Of a DNA stretch of 64,000 nt, positions 24,985 through 33,415 are shown in pieces (the stretch's first letter is position 1; every line of letters begins with the position of its first letter). Origin of the DNA: VXYL01 sp965243175. Lineage in GTDB: Bacteria > Pseudomonadota > Gammaproteobacteria > Pseudomonadales > Azotimanducaceae. Location of the stretch: contig OZ251532.1 of the NCBI GenBank assembly GCA_965243175.1, forward strand, positions 3,844,001-3,908,000. Reading direction: 5' to 3'. The notes under the pieces are model-generated. The model saw only the letters and a list, made by a program, of their open reading frames with translations. It did no database searches and was not told where the DNA came from. The position numbers and the translations under genes are program-made.

Positions 24985-26061
24985 ATGAGGGGCGAGCAGA
25001 CGATGAGAACCGCTGTGGTGATCGCAACGACAGTCGCCTGCTTTGGCGCACTGGGGCAGGTACACGCAGACGGCATCCAATCGACGGAACAAGCGAGCGT
25101 CCTCGACGCACCAGACTGCGAGGCGCCGGAGGACATCTCGGACCGTCTCCGGCTGAGTGCTGCGGAGCACAGCCACAGCGGCCTGCCAGCCAGCGAGGAG
25201 ATTTGGCAGCAGATACTCGAACAGAGCAAAGCGGAGTTCAGCGAGCGGACTTGGGCTTGGTTCCAGGAGAGTGTGGACGCGCCGAGCACCGTGCCTGCCC
25301 TCCGAGAGGCGCATCCCGACTTCCGTGCCTACAACCTGGAGTTCGTCAGGCTAGCCAGGGAGAACGACGCGGCCATCACCGCCACGGGCCCAGGCAGGGC
25401 GACCGTCGACGACTTGGTTCTTTCGGTCGCGATCCAGCTCACACGGCAGGAGTTCGCCGAGGCAGTGACGTTCTCGCAGCTCCACCTCTTCGAGGGCGCA
25501 ACCGGATCGAGCGGGCCGAAGATCCCGTCAGTCTGGACGACCTTCGAGGCCACCCTCCGCCCCCACGAGGCCGTCTACGACTCCTTCGGCTACGGTACGT
25601 TCGACGTGCTGCAAGCCGTCTACGCCGCTTCGGACAACAAGCTGGTCATGGAGACGCACCACTTGGACAGCTACGGCCTGCTGGGAATGGTCGGCTACCA
25701 AGTGGCGCAACGACTGATGCTGGACGCGATGGTAGGCGTCGCGTCGACATGCACGACCGGCCAGTCCTGCGGCGAAGCCGAGTCTTGCGGGACCGTGGCC
25801 GAGGCAGCGCCGCGAACCTGCGAAACGGCCGCCGGCTTTTGCCGCACGAACCAGCAAGCCGAACGGCTCGGCATCTGCGATGCGTTTCCGCGAAGATGCC
25901 AATACGCCATCGAGTGCGTCCATCGCACCGCCCAGGGCTCGGCTACGCGCGGCAACTGCATCGTCGAGTCCTGGGAAGCTCTGCGATCAAGCGAGTTCCC
26001 ATCACCGCTCGAAGGCGTGGCTTCCAACAACGACAAACGCGGCGCGGCGGGAACGCCATGA
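24985..26061 (+). CDS. Exported Cys-rich protein, unknown family (tandem copy 1)
   Basis: I do not recognise this family. The 358-residue protein has a signal peptide (TAVVIATTVACFGALGQVHA), a helical middle part with WFQESVDAPSTVPALREAHPDF, and the block KLVMETHHLDSYGLLGMVGYQVAQRLML. A C-terminal Cys-rich region (about 255-340) has nine cysteines, including TGQSCGEAESCG, PRRCQYAIECVHRT and GNCIVESWEALRSSEFPSPLE. The start ATG at 24985 follows GAAGGAGG. The tandem copy that follows has exactly the same length and overlaps by 4 bp. Nine cysteines line up in both. Expression may depend on the upstream inverted repeat. Confidence 0.78.
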   Translation: MRGEQTMRTAVVIATTVACFGALGQVHADGIQSTEQASVLDAPDCEAPEDISDRLRLSAAEHSHSGLPASEEIWQQILEQSKAEFSERTWAWFQESVDAPSTVPALREAHPDFRAYNLEFVRLARENDAAITATGPGRATVDDLVLSVAIQLTRQEFAEAVTFSQLHLFEGATGSSGPKIPSVWTTFEATLRPHEAVYDSFGYGTFDVLQAVYAASDNKLVMETHHLDSYGLLGMVGYQVAQRLMLDAMVGVASTCTTGQSCGEAESCGTVAEAAPRTCETAAGFCRTNQQAERLGICDAFPRRCQYAIECVHRTAQGSATRGNCIVESWEALRSSEFPSPLEGVASNNDKRGAAGTP

Positions 26062-27134
26062 GAGCGGCTGTCGCACTTGCAGTGGCATTGGCCGCCAGCG
26101 CCTTCGCGGAGGCGCTGGCCACGCAGACGATGGAGCAAACCGACACCGCCGAGGCACCTACCTTGCCCGCGGACAAGGCGAGCGAGGGAGTCTCGGATCG
26201 GTTGCGGACCCTGCTCCAAGAACAGAGCGAGTCGCCTTTCAGCGACGACGACTGGAAGCAATTCGTCGAGCACGCCAAGGCGGACTACGACGATCAATGG
26301 TGGGGCTGGCTCCAAGAGAGCGTCGACGCGCCAAGCATCACAGCCGCGCTCAGAGAGGCGCACCCCGACTTCCCTGCCTATCACTTGGCGTGGGTGCGGA
26401 TCGCCATGGAGATCGACGCTGGCTTCATCAGCGCCCCTCGTCCGGGCGGCGCGACGGCAGACGACATCGCCTTGTCCGCCATGCGGCAGCTCCTACGAAG
26501 CACCTCCGCCGAGGGGCTGACCCTCGTCGGGAGGCTGTTCGTGCCCGAGTACGCGGTGCTGCCCGGCGACGTACGCCACTTGGATGACTCGGACAAGGCG
26601 ATGGCGTGGGAGCGGTTCGCGGACACGATCAGTCCACACGAGGAACTCGACTCCTTCCCCGGCTACAACGCGATCCAAAAGCTGGAAGCCGTCTACGCCG
26701 CTGCGGACAACAAGCTGGTGATGGAGACGCACCACTTGGACGGCTACAACCTGCTGAACATGGTCGGGTACCAAGTGGCGCAACGGGTGATGCTCGCCGC
26801 AATGACGGACGTGGCTACGACATGCGGCACCGGCGAATCCTGCGGGGAAGCCGAGCACTGCCAGACCTTGGTGGAGGCGGGCCCGCAAACGTGCGAGACG
26901 GCCGCGGACTTCTGCCGCATAAGCGAACAAGCCGACCGGCTTGGCATCTGCGATGCGTTGCCGCGACGGTGCGAGTACGCCATCGAGTGCGTCCAGCGTA
27001 CGGCGTTCGGCTCGGACACGGACGGCAACTGCATCGTCGACTCCTGGGAAGCTCTGCGATCAAGCGAGTTCCCGTCGCCGCTCGAAAGCGTGATTTCCGG
27101 CGATGGAGACGGCGGGGCGCCGGCGACTCCTTGA
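26058..27134 (+). CDS. Exported Cys-rich protein, unknown family (tandem copy 2)
   Basis: The 358-residue paralogue of the previous gene starts at an ATG inside its stop codon (ATGA). It has a signal peptide (AVALAVALAASAFAEALA), then WLQESVDAPSITAALREAHPDF, KLVMETHHLDGYNLLNMVGYQVAQRVML, and the same nine-cysteine C-terminal region (TGESCGEAEHCQ, PRRCEYAIECVQRT, GNCIVDSWEALRSSEFPSPLE). The conservation is strongest in the last 130 residues and weak near the N-terminus, so the copies have diverged under selection. The function is unknown. Confidence 0.78.
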   Translation: MRAAVALAVALAASAFAEALATQTMEQTDTAEAPTLPADKASEGVSDRLRTLLQEQSESPFSDDDWKQFVEHAKADYDDQWWGWLQESVDAPSITAALREAHPDFPAYHLAWVRIAMEIDAGFISAPRPGGATADDIALSAMRQLLRSTSAEGLTLVGRLFVPEYAVLPGDVRHLDDSDKAMAWERFADTISPHEELDSFPGYNAIQKLEAVYAAADNKLVMETHHLDGYNLLNMVGYQVAQRVMLAAMTDVATTCGTGESCGEAEHCQTLVEAGPQTCETAADFCRISEQADRLGICDALPRRCEYAIECVQRTAFGSDTDGNCIVDSWEALRSSEFPSPLESVISGDGDGGAPATP

Positions 27135-27204
27135 GGGCCATCCAGACGCAACCAAGTCCTCGTCCAGATGAATGCGAGGCGCGACCGCAGGCATGAAGTG
27201 CGAC

Positions 27205-27989
27205 CTAGCCCTTCTGCTCCCGCAGACGGGCCAGTTCGCTTTCGGCGGCATCTTCTCGGCGCTCCGCAGCTTCCCGGGCAGCGCGTTCGGCAGCCGCACG
27301 TCGCTCGGCCGCGACGCGGCGTGCCATCTCTTCCGCGTGAGTCAACAGATCCTTCCCCGTCGCCGCATCGCGGAAGCGCAGCCGACCGTCGCGCACATGC
27401 ATTTCCAGGCCCAGCACTGTGCTCGGCAGGCGACCGGCGGCGTTTGCGGCGATCCGCCGATAGCGCTTGCCGCGCAGCCGATAGCCCACCAGCTGCACCG
27501 ACAAATGCCGCCCGCCTGGATCGAACAGCCAGTATTCACGCACTCCCACATGCTCGTAGGTGCGCCACTTCGGGCCGACGTCCTCCTGCCAGGTTCGCGG
27601 CATCAGCATCTCCATCGCCACATCCGGCAGGGGGTTCTCCCAGAGCTTGTAGGAACTCCTGTTCCCAAGCGCAGGCGCCCGCAGCGCCACCAGCAGGTCC
27701 GGCACGATCGTGCGGTTGCCGTCTCCCCGCTGGTAGGGCATGGGCAGGTCCGAACACACCGTCGCCTGCGGGAAGCGGCACTGCAGCACGTTGCACCAGT
27801 ACGCAGTCTCCTTCTGGTGGTCTTCCTCCTGCCACATGCCATCTTTCAAGGGGATAGCCTTCCGCATCGCGGTACACGGGCGGCACCGGCACGTAGCGGT
27901 ACAGGCCGTCGTCGTACTCCGCGGCCAGCCGGCTCCTGCGGCGAACCACCGGCTCGCCGTTGATTTGGGAATGGCGCAATGCGTTCATG
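27205..27989 (-). pseudogene. Uma2-family (DUF820) endonuclease-like gene, frameshifted
   Basis: Uma2-like proteins have a PD-(D/E)XK-type fold. The expected N-terminus is read from an ATG at 27989 (MNALRHSQINGEPVVRR ... PPVYRDAEGYPL). The body is in another frame (KDGMWQEEDHQKETAYW, VPDLLVALRAP, EMLMPRTWQEDVGPK, YEHVGVREYWLFDP, and a coiled-coil C-terminus). The change occurs near 27846-27850, where YPxxDG of the family is split. The body alone could start at 27867 (220 residues). Catalytic-type residues (VPDLL, the Glu in MEML, YEHVGVREYWLFD) are intact. A sequencing error is possible. Confidence 0.7.
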
Positions 27990-28040
27990 TCCGAACCGTA
28001 CCACGGCTGCCACGCCTCGCGGTGAAGAGCGAAAAGGATG

Positions 28041-28234
28041 GGGTGTACGACAGAACTTAGGTGAGTGAACACTTCGCTGTCCGAAACCGAGGCGGTGTTC
28101 CGCTGCGGGCTTTCGTCCCTGAGGCCGCACTACGCCAGTCTCCCTCGGCCAGTTCGCTATCGTCGGGCACGACCGCCTGCAAACGGGCGGCATGGCGGCT
28201 TCCAATGCGCGTACCTAAGATTTGTCGTACACCC
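28041..28234. mobile_element. 194-bp MITE with ISKra4-like ends
   Basis: The element starts GGGTGTACGACAGAACTTAG and ends with the inverse, matching 20 of 22 terminal bases. It is flanked by a perfect 9-bp target duplication AAAAGGATG (28032-28040 and 28235-28243). The ends match those of the IS at 61430-63137 (GGGTGTGCGACAAATCGTAG) closely; only two of 22 bases differ for the right end. It has no transposase gene, so it is a non-autonomous element that the IS transposase probably moved. Other short frames inside it have no support. Confidence 0.85.
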
Positions 28235-28243
28235 AAAAGGATG

Positions 28244-28472
28244 CGCAGCTTGACACCCGCGAAACTGGCGTCGCTAGAGACGATCAGCCCGTCGGCTTGT
28301 GCGAAATCAGCCCGTCCGTTGGCGTGAAATCGACCCATTGGCTGTTGCGAAATCGCGGCGCAACGGTGGGGCGAACGCGGCGCAGTGGTCGAACTACTGC
28401 GGCATGGCGCTTCGGCGCACGGCAGCAAAGGCACCGTGCGTTAGAGTCGAACGCTGGTCGCGTGGCGGGGAT
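28244..28472. other. Intergenic DNA between MITE and tRNA-Pro, no gene seen
   Basis: This stretch contains loosely repeated GTGAAATC/GCGAAATC words at irregular spacing. Open frames on both strands are short and start without ribosome binding sites. I see no RNA gene or promoter apart from the tRNA downstream. Confidence 0.4.
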
Positions 28473-28549
28473 TGGTCGGAGTGCCCGGACTTGAACCGGG
28501 GGCCCCTGCCTCCCGAAGGCAGTGCTCTACCAGACTGAGCTACACTCCG
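28473..28549 (-). tRNA. tRNA-Pro (anticodon CGG)
   Basis: The 77-nt gene reads CGGAGTG... on the minus strand, with D-arm TAGCTCAGTCTGGTAGAGCA, anticodon stem CTGCC/GGCAG around loop TTCGGGA (anticodon CGG), T-arm GGTTCAAGTCC and acceptor CACTCCG plus ACCA with encoded CCA (28473-28475). It reads proline codon CCG. It lies downstream of ispB on the same strand. Confidence 0.96.
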
Positions 28550-28652
28550 GCGTTGTCGGCGCATTGTAACGCCAGTGGCGCGGCGAGAGAACAGGCCGAT
28601 TGCACCGAGTCGCAAGAATTGCGGCTTGAGTCGCCAAGAGTCGCTTCAGACG

Positions 28653-29663
28653 TCAGCGCATCCGCGAAACCGCGAACTCCGCCAGCGATTCCAAGGCGTC
28701 GCGGTACGGGCCGGGGGGCAAGGCCAGCGTCTCCTCCATCGCGGCGTCGGCCTCTTCGACCGCGCGGCCTTTCGTGTAGTCGAGGCCGCCGCTGCGTCGC
28801 ACCGCGCTCGCCACCGTGGGGAAGTCCGCTTCGGCTCGCGCTTCAACCGCCGTGCGCACCAAGGCGACATCTGCGGGGCAGCCCTGGGCCATGGTGTGGA
28901 TGAGCGGCAGGGTCACCTTGCCCTCCGCCAGGTCGTCGCCCGCGTCCTTGCCCATGACGCGGCTGTCGCCGGCGTAGTCCAGCCAGTCGTCCACCAGCTG
29001 GTAGGCCATGCCGAAGCGCAGGCCGTAGCGGCGCAGCGCATCGACCACGTCCGCATCGTCCGAACAGAGCACGCCGCCGGTGTGGGCGGAGGCCTGGAAC
29101 AGCATCGCGGTCTTGCGGCGCACCACTTCCAGATAGTCGCGCTCGGTCATGTCCACCTTGCCGATGTTGACCAGCTGCATCACTTCGCCCTCGGCGATGA
29201 CGTTGGTGGCGTCCGAGATGATCGCCATCACGTCCATGTTGTCGAGTTCCACCATGAGCTGGAAGCCGCGCGAGTAGAGGAAGTCGCCGACGAGTACGCT
29301 GGCGGAGTTTCCCCACAGCGCGTTCGCCGTGGCGCGACCACGCCGTCGCGCGCTCTTGTCCACCACGTCGTCGTGCAGGAGCGTCGCCGTGTGGAGGAAC
29401 TCGATGATCGTCGCCAGGCGGATGTGGTCGCTGCCTTCGCAGCCGCAAGCTCTGGCGGCCAGCAGCACGATCAACGGCCGCAGCCGCTTGCCGCCAGCTT
29501 CGACGATGTAGCGGCCGATCTCCTCCACCAGCGCGATGCCGGAAGAGAGCTGGCGCGGGATCAGCTGGTTGACGCGCTCGAAATCCTCGCGCACCAGGCG
29601 AAAGATCGACGCCAGATTCGGCGAAGGTGCGGGATGCGCTGTCTGGGCGGCGGTTCGGGGCAC
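28653..29663 (-). CDS. ispB: Octaprenyl diphosphate synthase
   Basis: IspB makes the C40 side chain of ubiquinone/menaquinone from FPP and IPP. The 336-residue protein has the first aspartate-rich motif LLHDDVVDKSARRRGRATAN, the chain-length region GNSASVLVGDFLYSR and the second motif YQLVDDWLDYAGD, plus GGKRLRPLIVLLAAR near the N-terminus. The start is uncertain: a GTG at 29663 gives VPRTAAQ..., and earlier TTG codons would add residues. It is divergent from rplU, the classic gammaproteobacterial ispB/rplU arrangement. Confidence 0.92.
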   Translation of the reverse strand: MPRTAAQTAHPAPSPNLASIFRLVREDFERVNQLIPRQLSSGIALVEEIGRYIVEAGGKRLRPLIVLLAARACGCEGSDHIRLATIIEFLHTATLLHDDVVDKSARRRGRATANALWGNSASVLVGDFLYSRGFQLMVELDNMDVMAIISDATNVIAEGEVMQLVNIGKVDMTERDYLEVVRRKTAMLFQASAHTGGVLCSDDADVVDALRRYGLRFGMAYQLVDDWLDYAGDSRVMGKDAGDDLAEGKVTLPLIHTMAQGCPADVALVRTAVEARAEADFPTVASAVRRSGGLDYTKGRAVEEADAAMEETLALPPGPYRDALESLAEFAVSRMR

Positions 29664-29779
29664 GCTGACCTTCGAGTTGGCGGCAATGGGCGGCTTCGGC
29701 AATGCACGGGACGGCAGGAGAGCGGCGAAGAATCGTTGCAATCGCCTAGACCGCTCCTTAGAATGCCGCGCCTTTGCGG

Positions 29780-29808
29780 TTGCCCGTCCGTCGAAGGCAT
29801 TGTAGAAC
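29780..29808 (+). promoter_or_regulatory. Predicted promoter of rplU-rpmA
   Basis: TTGCCC (29780-29785) and TAGAAC (29803-29808) are separated by 17 bp, preceded by TTG just before the -10 box. It lies 54 bp before the rplU start in the ispB-rplU divergent gap. The boxes are partial matches, so this is a tentative call. Confidence 0.45.
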
Positions 29809-29861
29809 AAATCGGCGGCCACACACCGGCATCGCGCAGCCAGCACACAGGGAGAGAACAG

Positions 29862-30173
29862 GTGTTCGCTGTATTCGAGAGCGGCGGCAAGCAGCATCGG
29901 GTGGTCGAAGGCGAAGTGGTGCGCTTGGAGCGGCTCGATGGCGAGCCGGGCGAGAACGTCGAGTTCGACCGCGTGCTGATGATCGGCGACGGCGAAGAGG
30001 TCGCCGTGGGCACGCCTCTGGTGCAGGGCGGCAAGGTGGCTGGCGAAGTGGTCGGCCAAGGGCGCGGGCGCAAGATCCGCGTCATCAAGTTCAAGCGGCG
30101 CAAGAACTACATGCGCACGAAAGGCCATCGGCAGGCATACACGGACGTGCGGATCACCGCCATCTCGCGCTAG
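29862..30173 (+). CDS. rplU: 50S ribosomal protein L21
   Basis: L21 binds 23S rRNA. The 103-residue protein starts at a GTG (29862) behind GGAGAG and reads VFAVFESGGKQHRVVEGEVVRLERL. It goes on with GEEVAVGTPLV and GRGRKIRVIKFKRRKNY and ends TDVRITAISR. The length is that of E. coli L21. It is followed by rpmA 59 bp downstream. A longer reading in frame starts before the promoter and is not coding. Confidence 0.97.
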   Translation: MFAVFESGGKQHRVVEGEVVRLERLDGEPGENVEFDRVLMIGDGEEVAVGTPLVQGGKVAGEVVGQGRGRKIRVIKFKRRKNYMRTKGHRQAYTDVRITAISR

Positions 30174-30232
30174 CGCCACTCGGCATCGCGAGGCCAGCGC
30201 GAGCCCCACGCAACCCAGCGGAACAACGGAAC

Positions 30233-30514
30233 ATGGCACACAAGAAAGCAGGCGGCAGCACGCGCAACGGCCGCGACTCCCATTCCAAGCGCCTCGGCGT
30301 CAAGAAGTACGGCGGCGAGCGCGTCGTCGCGGGCAACATCATCGTTCGTCAGCGCGGCACGAAGTTCCACCCCGGCGGCAACGTCGGCTGCGGCCGCGAC
30401 CACACGCTGTTCGCCACCGCGGACGGCGTGGTGCGATTCGAGACGCGCGGTGCCCGCCAGCGCAAGACCGTCAGCGTGGACGCCACGCAAGCGGAATCCG
30501 CCGCCGGGGCCTGA
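30233..30514 (+). CDS. rpmA: 50S ribosomal protein L27
   Basis: The 93-residue L27 starts MAHKKAGGSTRNGRDS, without the extra N-terminal cleavage tail of Firmicutes. It contains LGVKKYGGERVVAGNIIVRQRGT and GCGRDHTLFATADG. It lies near the peptidyl-transferase centre and protects tRNA positioning. It is followed by obgE after 68 bp, the usual order. Confidence 0.97.
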   Translation: MAHKKAGGSTRNGRDSHSKRLGVKKYGGERVVAGNIIVRQRGTKFHPGGNVGCGRDHTLFATADGVVRFETRGARQRKTVSVDATQAESAAGA

Positions 30515-30582
30515 CCCGCTGGCGACTTTCTCGCCGAAGGCCTGTTCAAGAGGCCCAGCTTCCGCCGAGGGCATCCGCCGCC

Positions 30583-31707
30583 ATGCAATTCGTCGACGAA
30601 GCCGTCATCGACGTCGCGGCGGGCAGCGGCGGCAACGGCTGCTTGAGCTTCCATCGCGCCCGCAACCTGCCCCGAGGCGGACCGGACGGCGGCAACGGCG
30701 GCAACGGCGGCGACGTGGAGCTGGTGGGCGACGCCGCCCTCAACACCTTGGTCGATTTCCGCTTCATGCCGCGCTATTCGGCGCCGAACGGCAAACCCGG
30801 CGGCGGCCGCGACAAGACCGGTGCCAGTGGCGACTCGCTGCACGTGCGCGTGCCGGTCGGCACCACGGTGATGGACGAAGAGACGCAATCGACCATCGGC
30901 GACGTGGCGCGCGAAGGCGAAACGCTGCTCGTCGCCAGAGGCGGACGGCGCGGCTACGGCAACGCGCACTTCAAGTCCAGCACCAACCGCGCGCCGCGCC
31001 GCACCACGGACGGCGCGCCGGGCGAACAACGCCGTTTGCGACTGACCCTGCGCGTGATCGCCGACGCCGGCTTGCTCGGCCTGCCGAACGCTGGCAAGTC
31101 CACCCTCATCAGCCGCGTCTCGGCATCGAAGCCCAAGGTCGCGGACTATCCGTTCACGACGTTGACACCGAATCTGGGCGTGGTGCGCGTCGGCGAGGAC
31201 GCGAGCTTCGTGATGGCGGATGTGCCGGGGCTGGTGCCTGGGGCATCGTCCGGGGCCGGCCTCGGCAGCCGCTTCCTTCGACACCTTTCCCGAGTGCAGC
31301 TGCTGCTCCACCTCGTGGACGCGGCGCCAGCCGACGGCAGCGACCCGGTGGCCAACGTGCGGCGAATCGAAGCCGAACTGTTCGCCTACAGCGAAGCGCT
31401 CCGCGAACGCGACATCTGGCTGGTCGCCACCAAGCTCGATTTGCCGGGCGCCGAGGCCGCGCTCGAGGCGTTGCGCCAAGCCTTCCCTGCCCGGGTCTGT
31501 TGCGGCATTTCCGCGCTGCGCGGCGATGGCGTCGAAGCGTTGACGTCGCGCGCAATGGCCCATGTCACGCAATTCGGGGAGCGCGTCGCCGCCGATCCCG
31601 CCTTCGCCGAACAGCAACGCTCCCTCGAACTACGCATCGGCGAAGACATCCGCAAACGCGCCTTCGACCAGCCCGCCAAATCAGCCGCGAACGAGGCCGC
31701 CCTGTGA
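30583..31707 (+). CDS. obgE: GTPase ObgE/CgtA
   Basis: This 374-residue ribosome-associated GTPase acts in 50S assembly and stress control. The glycine-rich Obg domain is at 1-158 (AGSGGNGCLSFHRA, GPDGGNGGNGGDV). The G domain follows with GLPNAGKSTLIS (G1), FTTLTPNLG, DVPGLVPGAS (G3), and TKLDLPGA (NKxD-like TKLD) and SALRGDG (G5). A short C-terminal tail ends NEAAL. It overlaps proB by 4 bp (GTGA). Confidence 0.97.
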   Translation: MQFVDEAVIDVAAGSGGNGCLSFHRARNLPRGGPDGGNGGNGGDVELVGDAALNTLVDFRFMPRYSAPNGKPGGGRDKTGASGDSLHVRVPVGTTVMDEETQSTIGDVAREGETLLVARGGRRGYGNAHFKSSTNRAPRRTTDGAPGEQRRLRLTLRVIADAGLLGLPNAGKSTLISRVSASKPKVADYPFTTLTPNLGVVRVGEDASFVMADVPGLVPGASSGAGLGSRFLRHLSRVQLLLHLVDAAPADGSDPVANVRRIEAELFAYSEALRERDIWLVATKLDLPGAEAALEALRQAFPARVCCGISALRGDGVEALTSRAMAHVTQFGERVAADPAFAEQQRSLELRIGEDIRKRAFDQPAKSAANEAAL

Positions 31708-32846
31708 CCGCAAGCGCTGGACGCACCGCATTGGCGAGGGCGAAAGTCTGGGTCGTCAAGATCGGCAGCGCACTGCTGACCAACGACGGCCAAGGCGTCG
31801 ACGAACGCGGCATCGACGGCTGGTGCGAACAGATCGCCGCCCTCTCCGGCGCCGGACGACGCATCGCCCTGGTGTCGAGCGGTGCCGTGGCGGAAGGCTG
31901 TCGGCGCTTGGGATTCGCCAGCCGCCCGACCACCGTTCGCGACCTCCAAGCCGCCGCCTCAGTCGGCCAGTCCGGGCTCGTCGAAGCCTACGGACGGTCG
32001 TTCGGACGGCATGGGTTGCGCACCGGCCAAGTGCTGCTCACCCACGACGACCTCGCCAACCGCGAGCGCTACCTCAACGCCCGAGCAACCCTGACGACGC
32101 TTCTGGATTTGGGCGTCGTCCCCATCGTCAACGAAAACGATTCAGTGGCAACGGACGAAATCAAACTCGGCGACAACGACACGCTGGCCGGCATGGTGGC
32201 AAGCCTGCTCGCCGCCGACGCGCTGGTGCTGCTGACCGACCGCGACGGCCTTCGAGAAGCCGACCCGCGCCAGCACCCGGACGCGCCCCTAGTGGCCGAA
32301 GCAGCCGCCGCGGACCCGCGACTCGACGCCATGGCCGGCGGCGGCAGCGGTCGATTGGGCCGCGGCGGCATGGCCACGAAGCTCGCCGCGGCGCGCTTGG
32401 CCGCGCTCTCTGGAACGCACACGGCAATCGCCGACGGCCACGCGCCCGACGTGCTTCGGCGCATCGCCAGCGGCGATGCCGTCGGCACCCTGCTCACCGC
32501 GGCAGTCGCCCCCCTCGACGCCCGCAAGCGCTGGCTGGCCGGCCAGCTGCGCGCCAAGGGCGAGGTCACCGTGGACGCCGGCGCGGCCCGCGCCATCACG
32601 GACCACGGCATGAGCCTGCTCCCCGCCGGCGCCACCACCGCCCACGGCGCGTTCAGACGCGGCGACATAGTGCGCGTGTTGGACGAGCACGGCACCGAAG
32701 TCGCCAAGGGACTCGCCAACTACGACGCCCCCGAAACCAAACGCCTGCTCGGCCGCAAATCCTCGGACATCGAATCCATCCTCGGCTACGCGAACGAACC
32801 CGAACTCGTCCACCGCGACAATCTGGTGGTATCGCGTTCCAGCTGA
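31704..32846 (+). CDS. proB: Glutamate 5-kinase
   Basis: ProB phosphorylates glutamate, the first step to proline, and is feedback-inhibited by proline. The 380-residue protein starts at a GTG (31704) inside the obgE stop. The kinase domain has WVVKIGSALLTNDG, LVSSGAVAEGCRRLG, IVNENDSVATDEIKLGDND and LLTDRDGL. A C-terminal PUA domain follows (~280-370, DIVRVLDEHGTEVAKGLANY). The length is typical of the PUA-containing form found in gammaproteobacteria. Confidence 0.96.
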   Translation: MTASAGRTALARAKVWVVKIGSALLTNDGQGVDERGIDGWCEQIAALSGAGRRIALVSSGAVAEGCRRLGFASRPTTVRDLQAAASVGQSGLVEAYGRSFGRHGLRTGQVLLTHDDLANRERYLNARATLTTLLDLGVVPIVNENDSVATDEIKLGDNDTLAGMVASLLAADALVLLTDRDGLREADPRQHPDAPLVAEAAAADPRLDAMAGGGSGRLGRGGMATKLAAARLAALSGTHTAIADGHAPDVLRRIASGDAVGTLLTAAVAPLDARKRWLAGQLRAKGEVTVDAGAARAITDHGMSLLPAGATTAHGAFRRGDIVRVLDEHGTEVAKGLANYDAPETKRLLGRKSSDIESILGYANEPELVHRDNLVVSRSS

Positions 32847-32969
32847 ACAAAGGTCGGCCAAGGGGCCACAGGACGTTCGGCGCTACATCGAGGCACACGA
32901 AAAACGGATTACGAGGTGAGCAGCGGAAGGCGTGTACACTGTGCCACAGCGCAGTCGTCGGCCCTTGAG

Positions 32970-33317
32970 ATGAAAGCGAACGGAGCGCCCAAGACCATCG
33001 TGATCGCACGGGACTTCTCGAAGTTCCCGGCGGGAAGGTTCCGCGAGGATGGCAAGGCATCGGGCGCCGCGTTCCGCGACATGCTGGTGGACGCCCTCAA
33101 CAACGCCGAAGGGGTTGAGGTCGTCTTCGATGGGATCGCGGGCTTCGGCTCGTCGTTCCTGGAGGAGGCGTTTGGCGGCTTGGTTCGCGAATGCCATATG
33201 GACAAGGCGTTCTTGAACGAGCACTTGCGTCTTCGGACGGACGAGTCCGACCTCTCGGACTTCGTCAAACTCGCGGAGCGCTACATCGAGGAAGCCGATC
33301 AAGCCGTCGCCGGATGA
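32970..33317 (+). CDS. STAS-like protein (DUF4325-like)
   Basis: The 115-residue protein has a compact alpha/beta fold with IVIARDFSKFPAGRFREDGKASGAAFRDMLV and VVFDGIAGFGSSFLEEAFGGLV. The latter resembles the STAS-like DUF4325 signature (V-F-D ... G-S-S-F-L-E-E-A-F-G-G-L). Relatives are often partnered with a histidine-kinase-like ATPase; here the coupled partner is only a 33-residue membrane peptide. The start ATG at 32970 fits this; the preceding 120 bp lack a gene. Confidence 0.75.
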   Translation: MKANGAPKTIVIARDFSKFPAGRFREDGKASGAAFRDMLVDALNNAEGVEVVFDGIAGFGSSFLEEAFGGLVRECHMDKAFLNEHLRLRTDESDLSDFVKLAERYIEEADQAVAG

Positions 33318-33415
33318 CCGAAGCGCACTGGATCGGGGCGCTTGTATCCACCGGCGGGGCGCTGCTTGCGGCGCTGCATGTTGACCTCAGGCGCCGCGGC
33401 GTAAGGACTCTCTAA
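33314..33415 (+). CDS. 33-residue membrane peptide coupled to the STAS-like gene
   Basis: The ATG overlaps the STAS-like stop by 4 bp (ATGA). The peptide, MTEAHWIGALVSTGGALLAA plus LHVDLRRRGVRTL, has one hydrophobic segment and a basic end. The tight coupling is the main evidence; no homologue is known to me. It ends 3 bp inside the convergent rpsT gene. Confidence 0.45.
   Translation: MTEAHWIGALVSTGGALLAALHVDLRRRGVRTL

Noticed and set aside
24330..27134. 934-residue plus-strand reading through the Lrp region into the Cys-rich genes
   Set aside because: It runs antisense to the Lrp-type gene and then through copy 1 in the wrong frame; only the part from 26058 is a real gene.
28057..28434. 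125-residue minus-strand ORF across the MITE
   Set aside because: It spans the MITE end and has no ribosome binding site or recognisable motif; it is a chance frame.
28244..28472. Repeated GCGAAATC words as a possible CRISPR or repeat array
   Set aside because: The spacing is irregular, the units are only 8 bases and diverge; no spacers of constant length exist. No CRISPR array was seen anywhere in the window.
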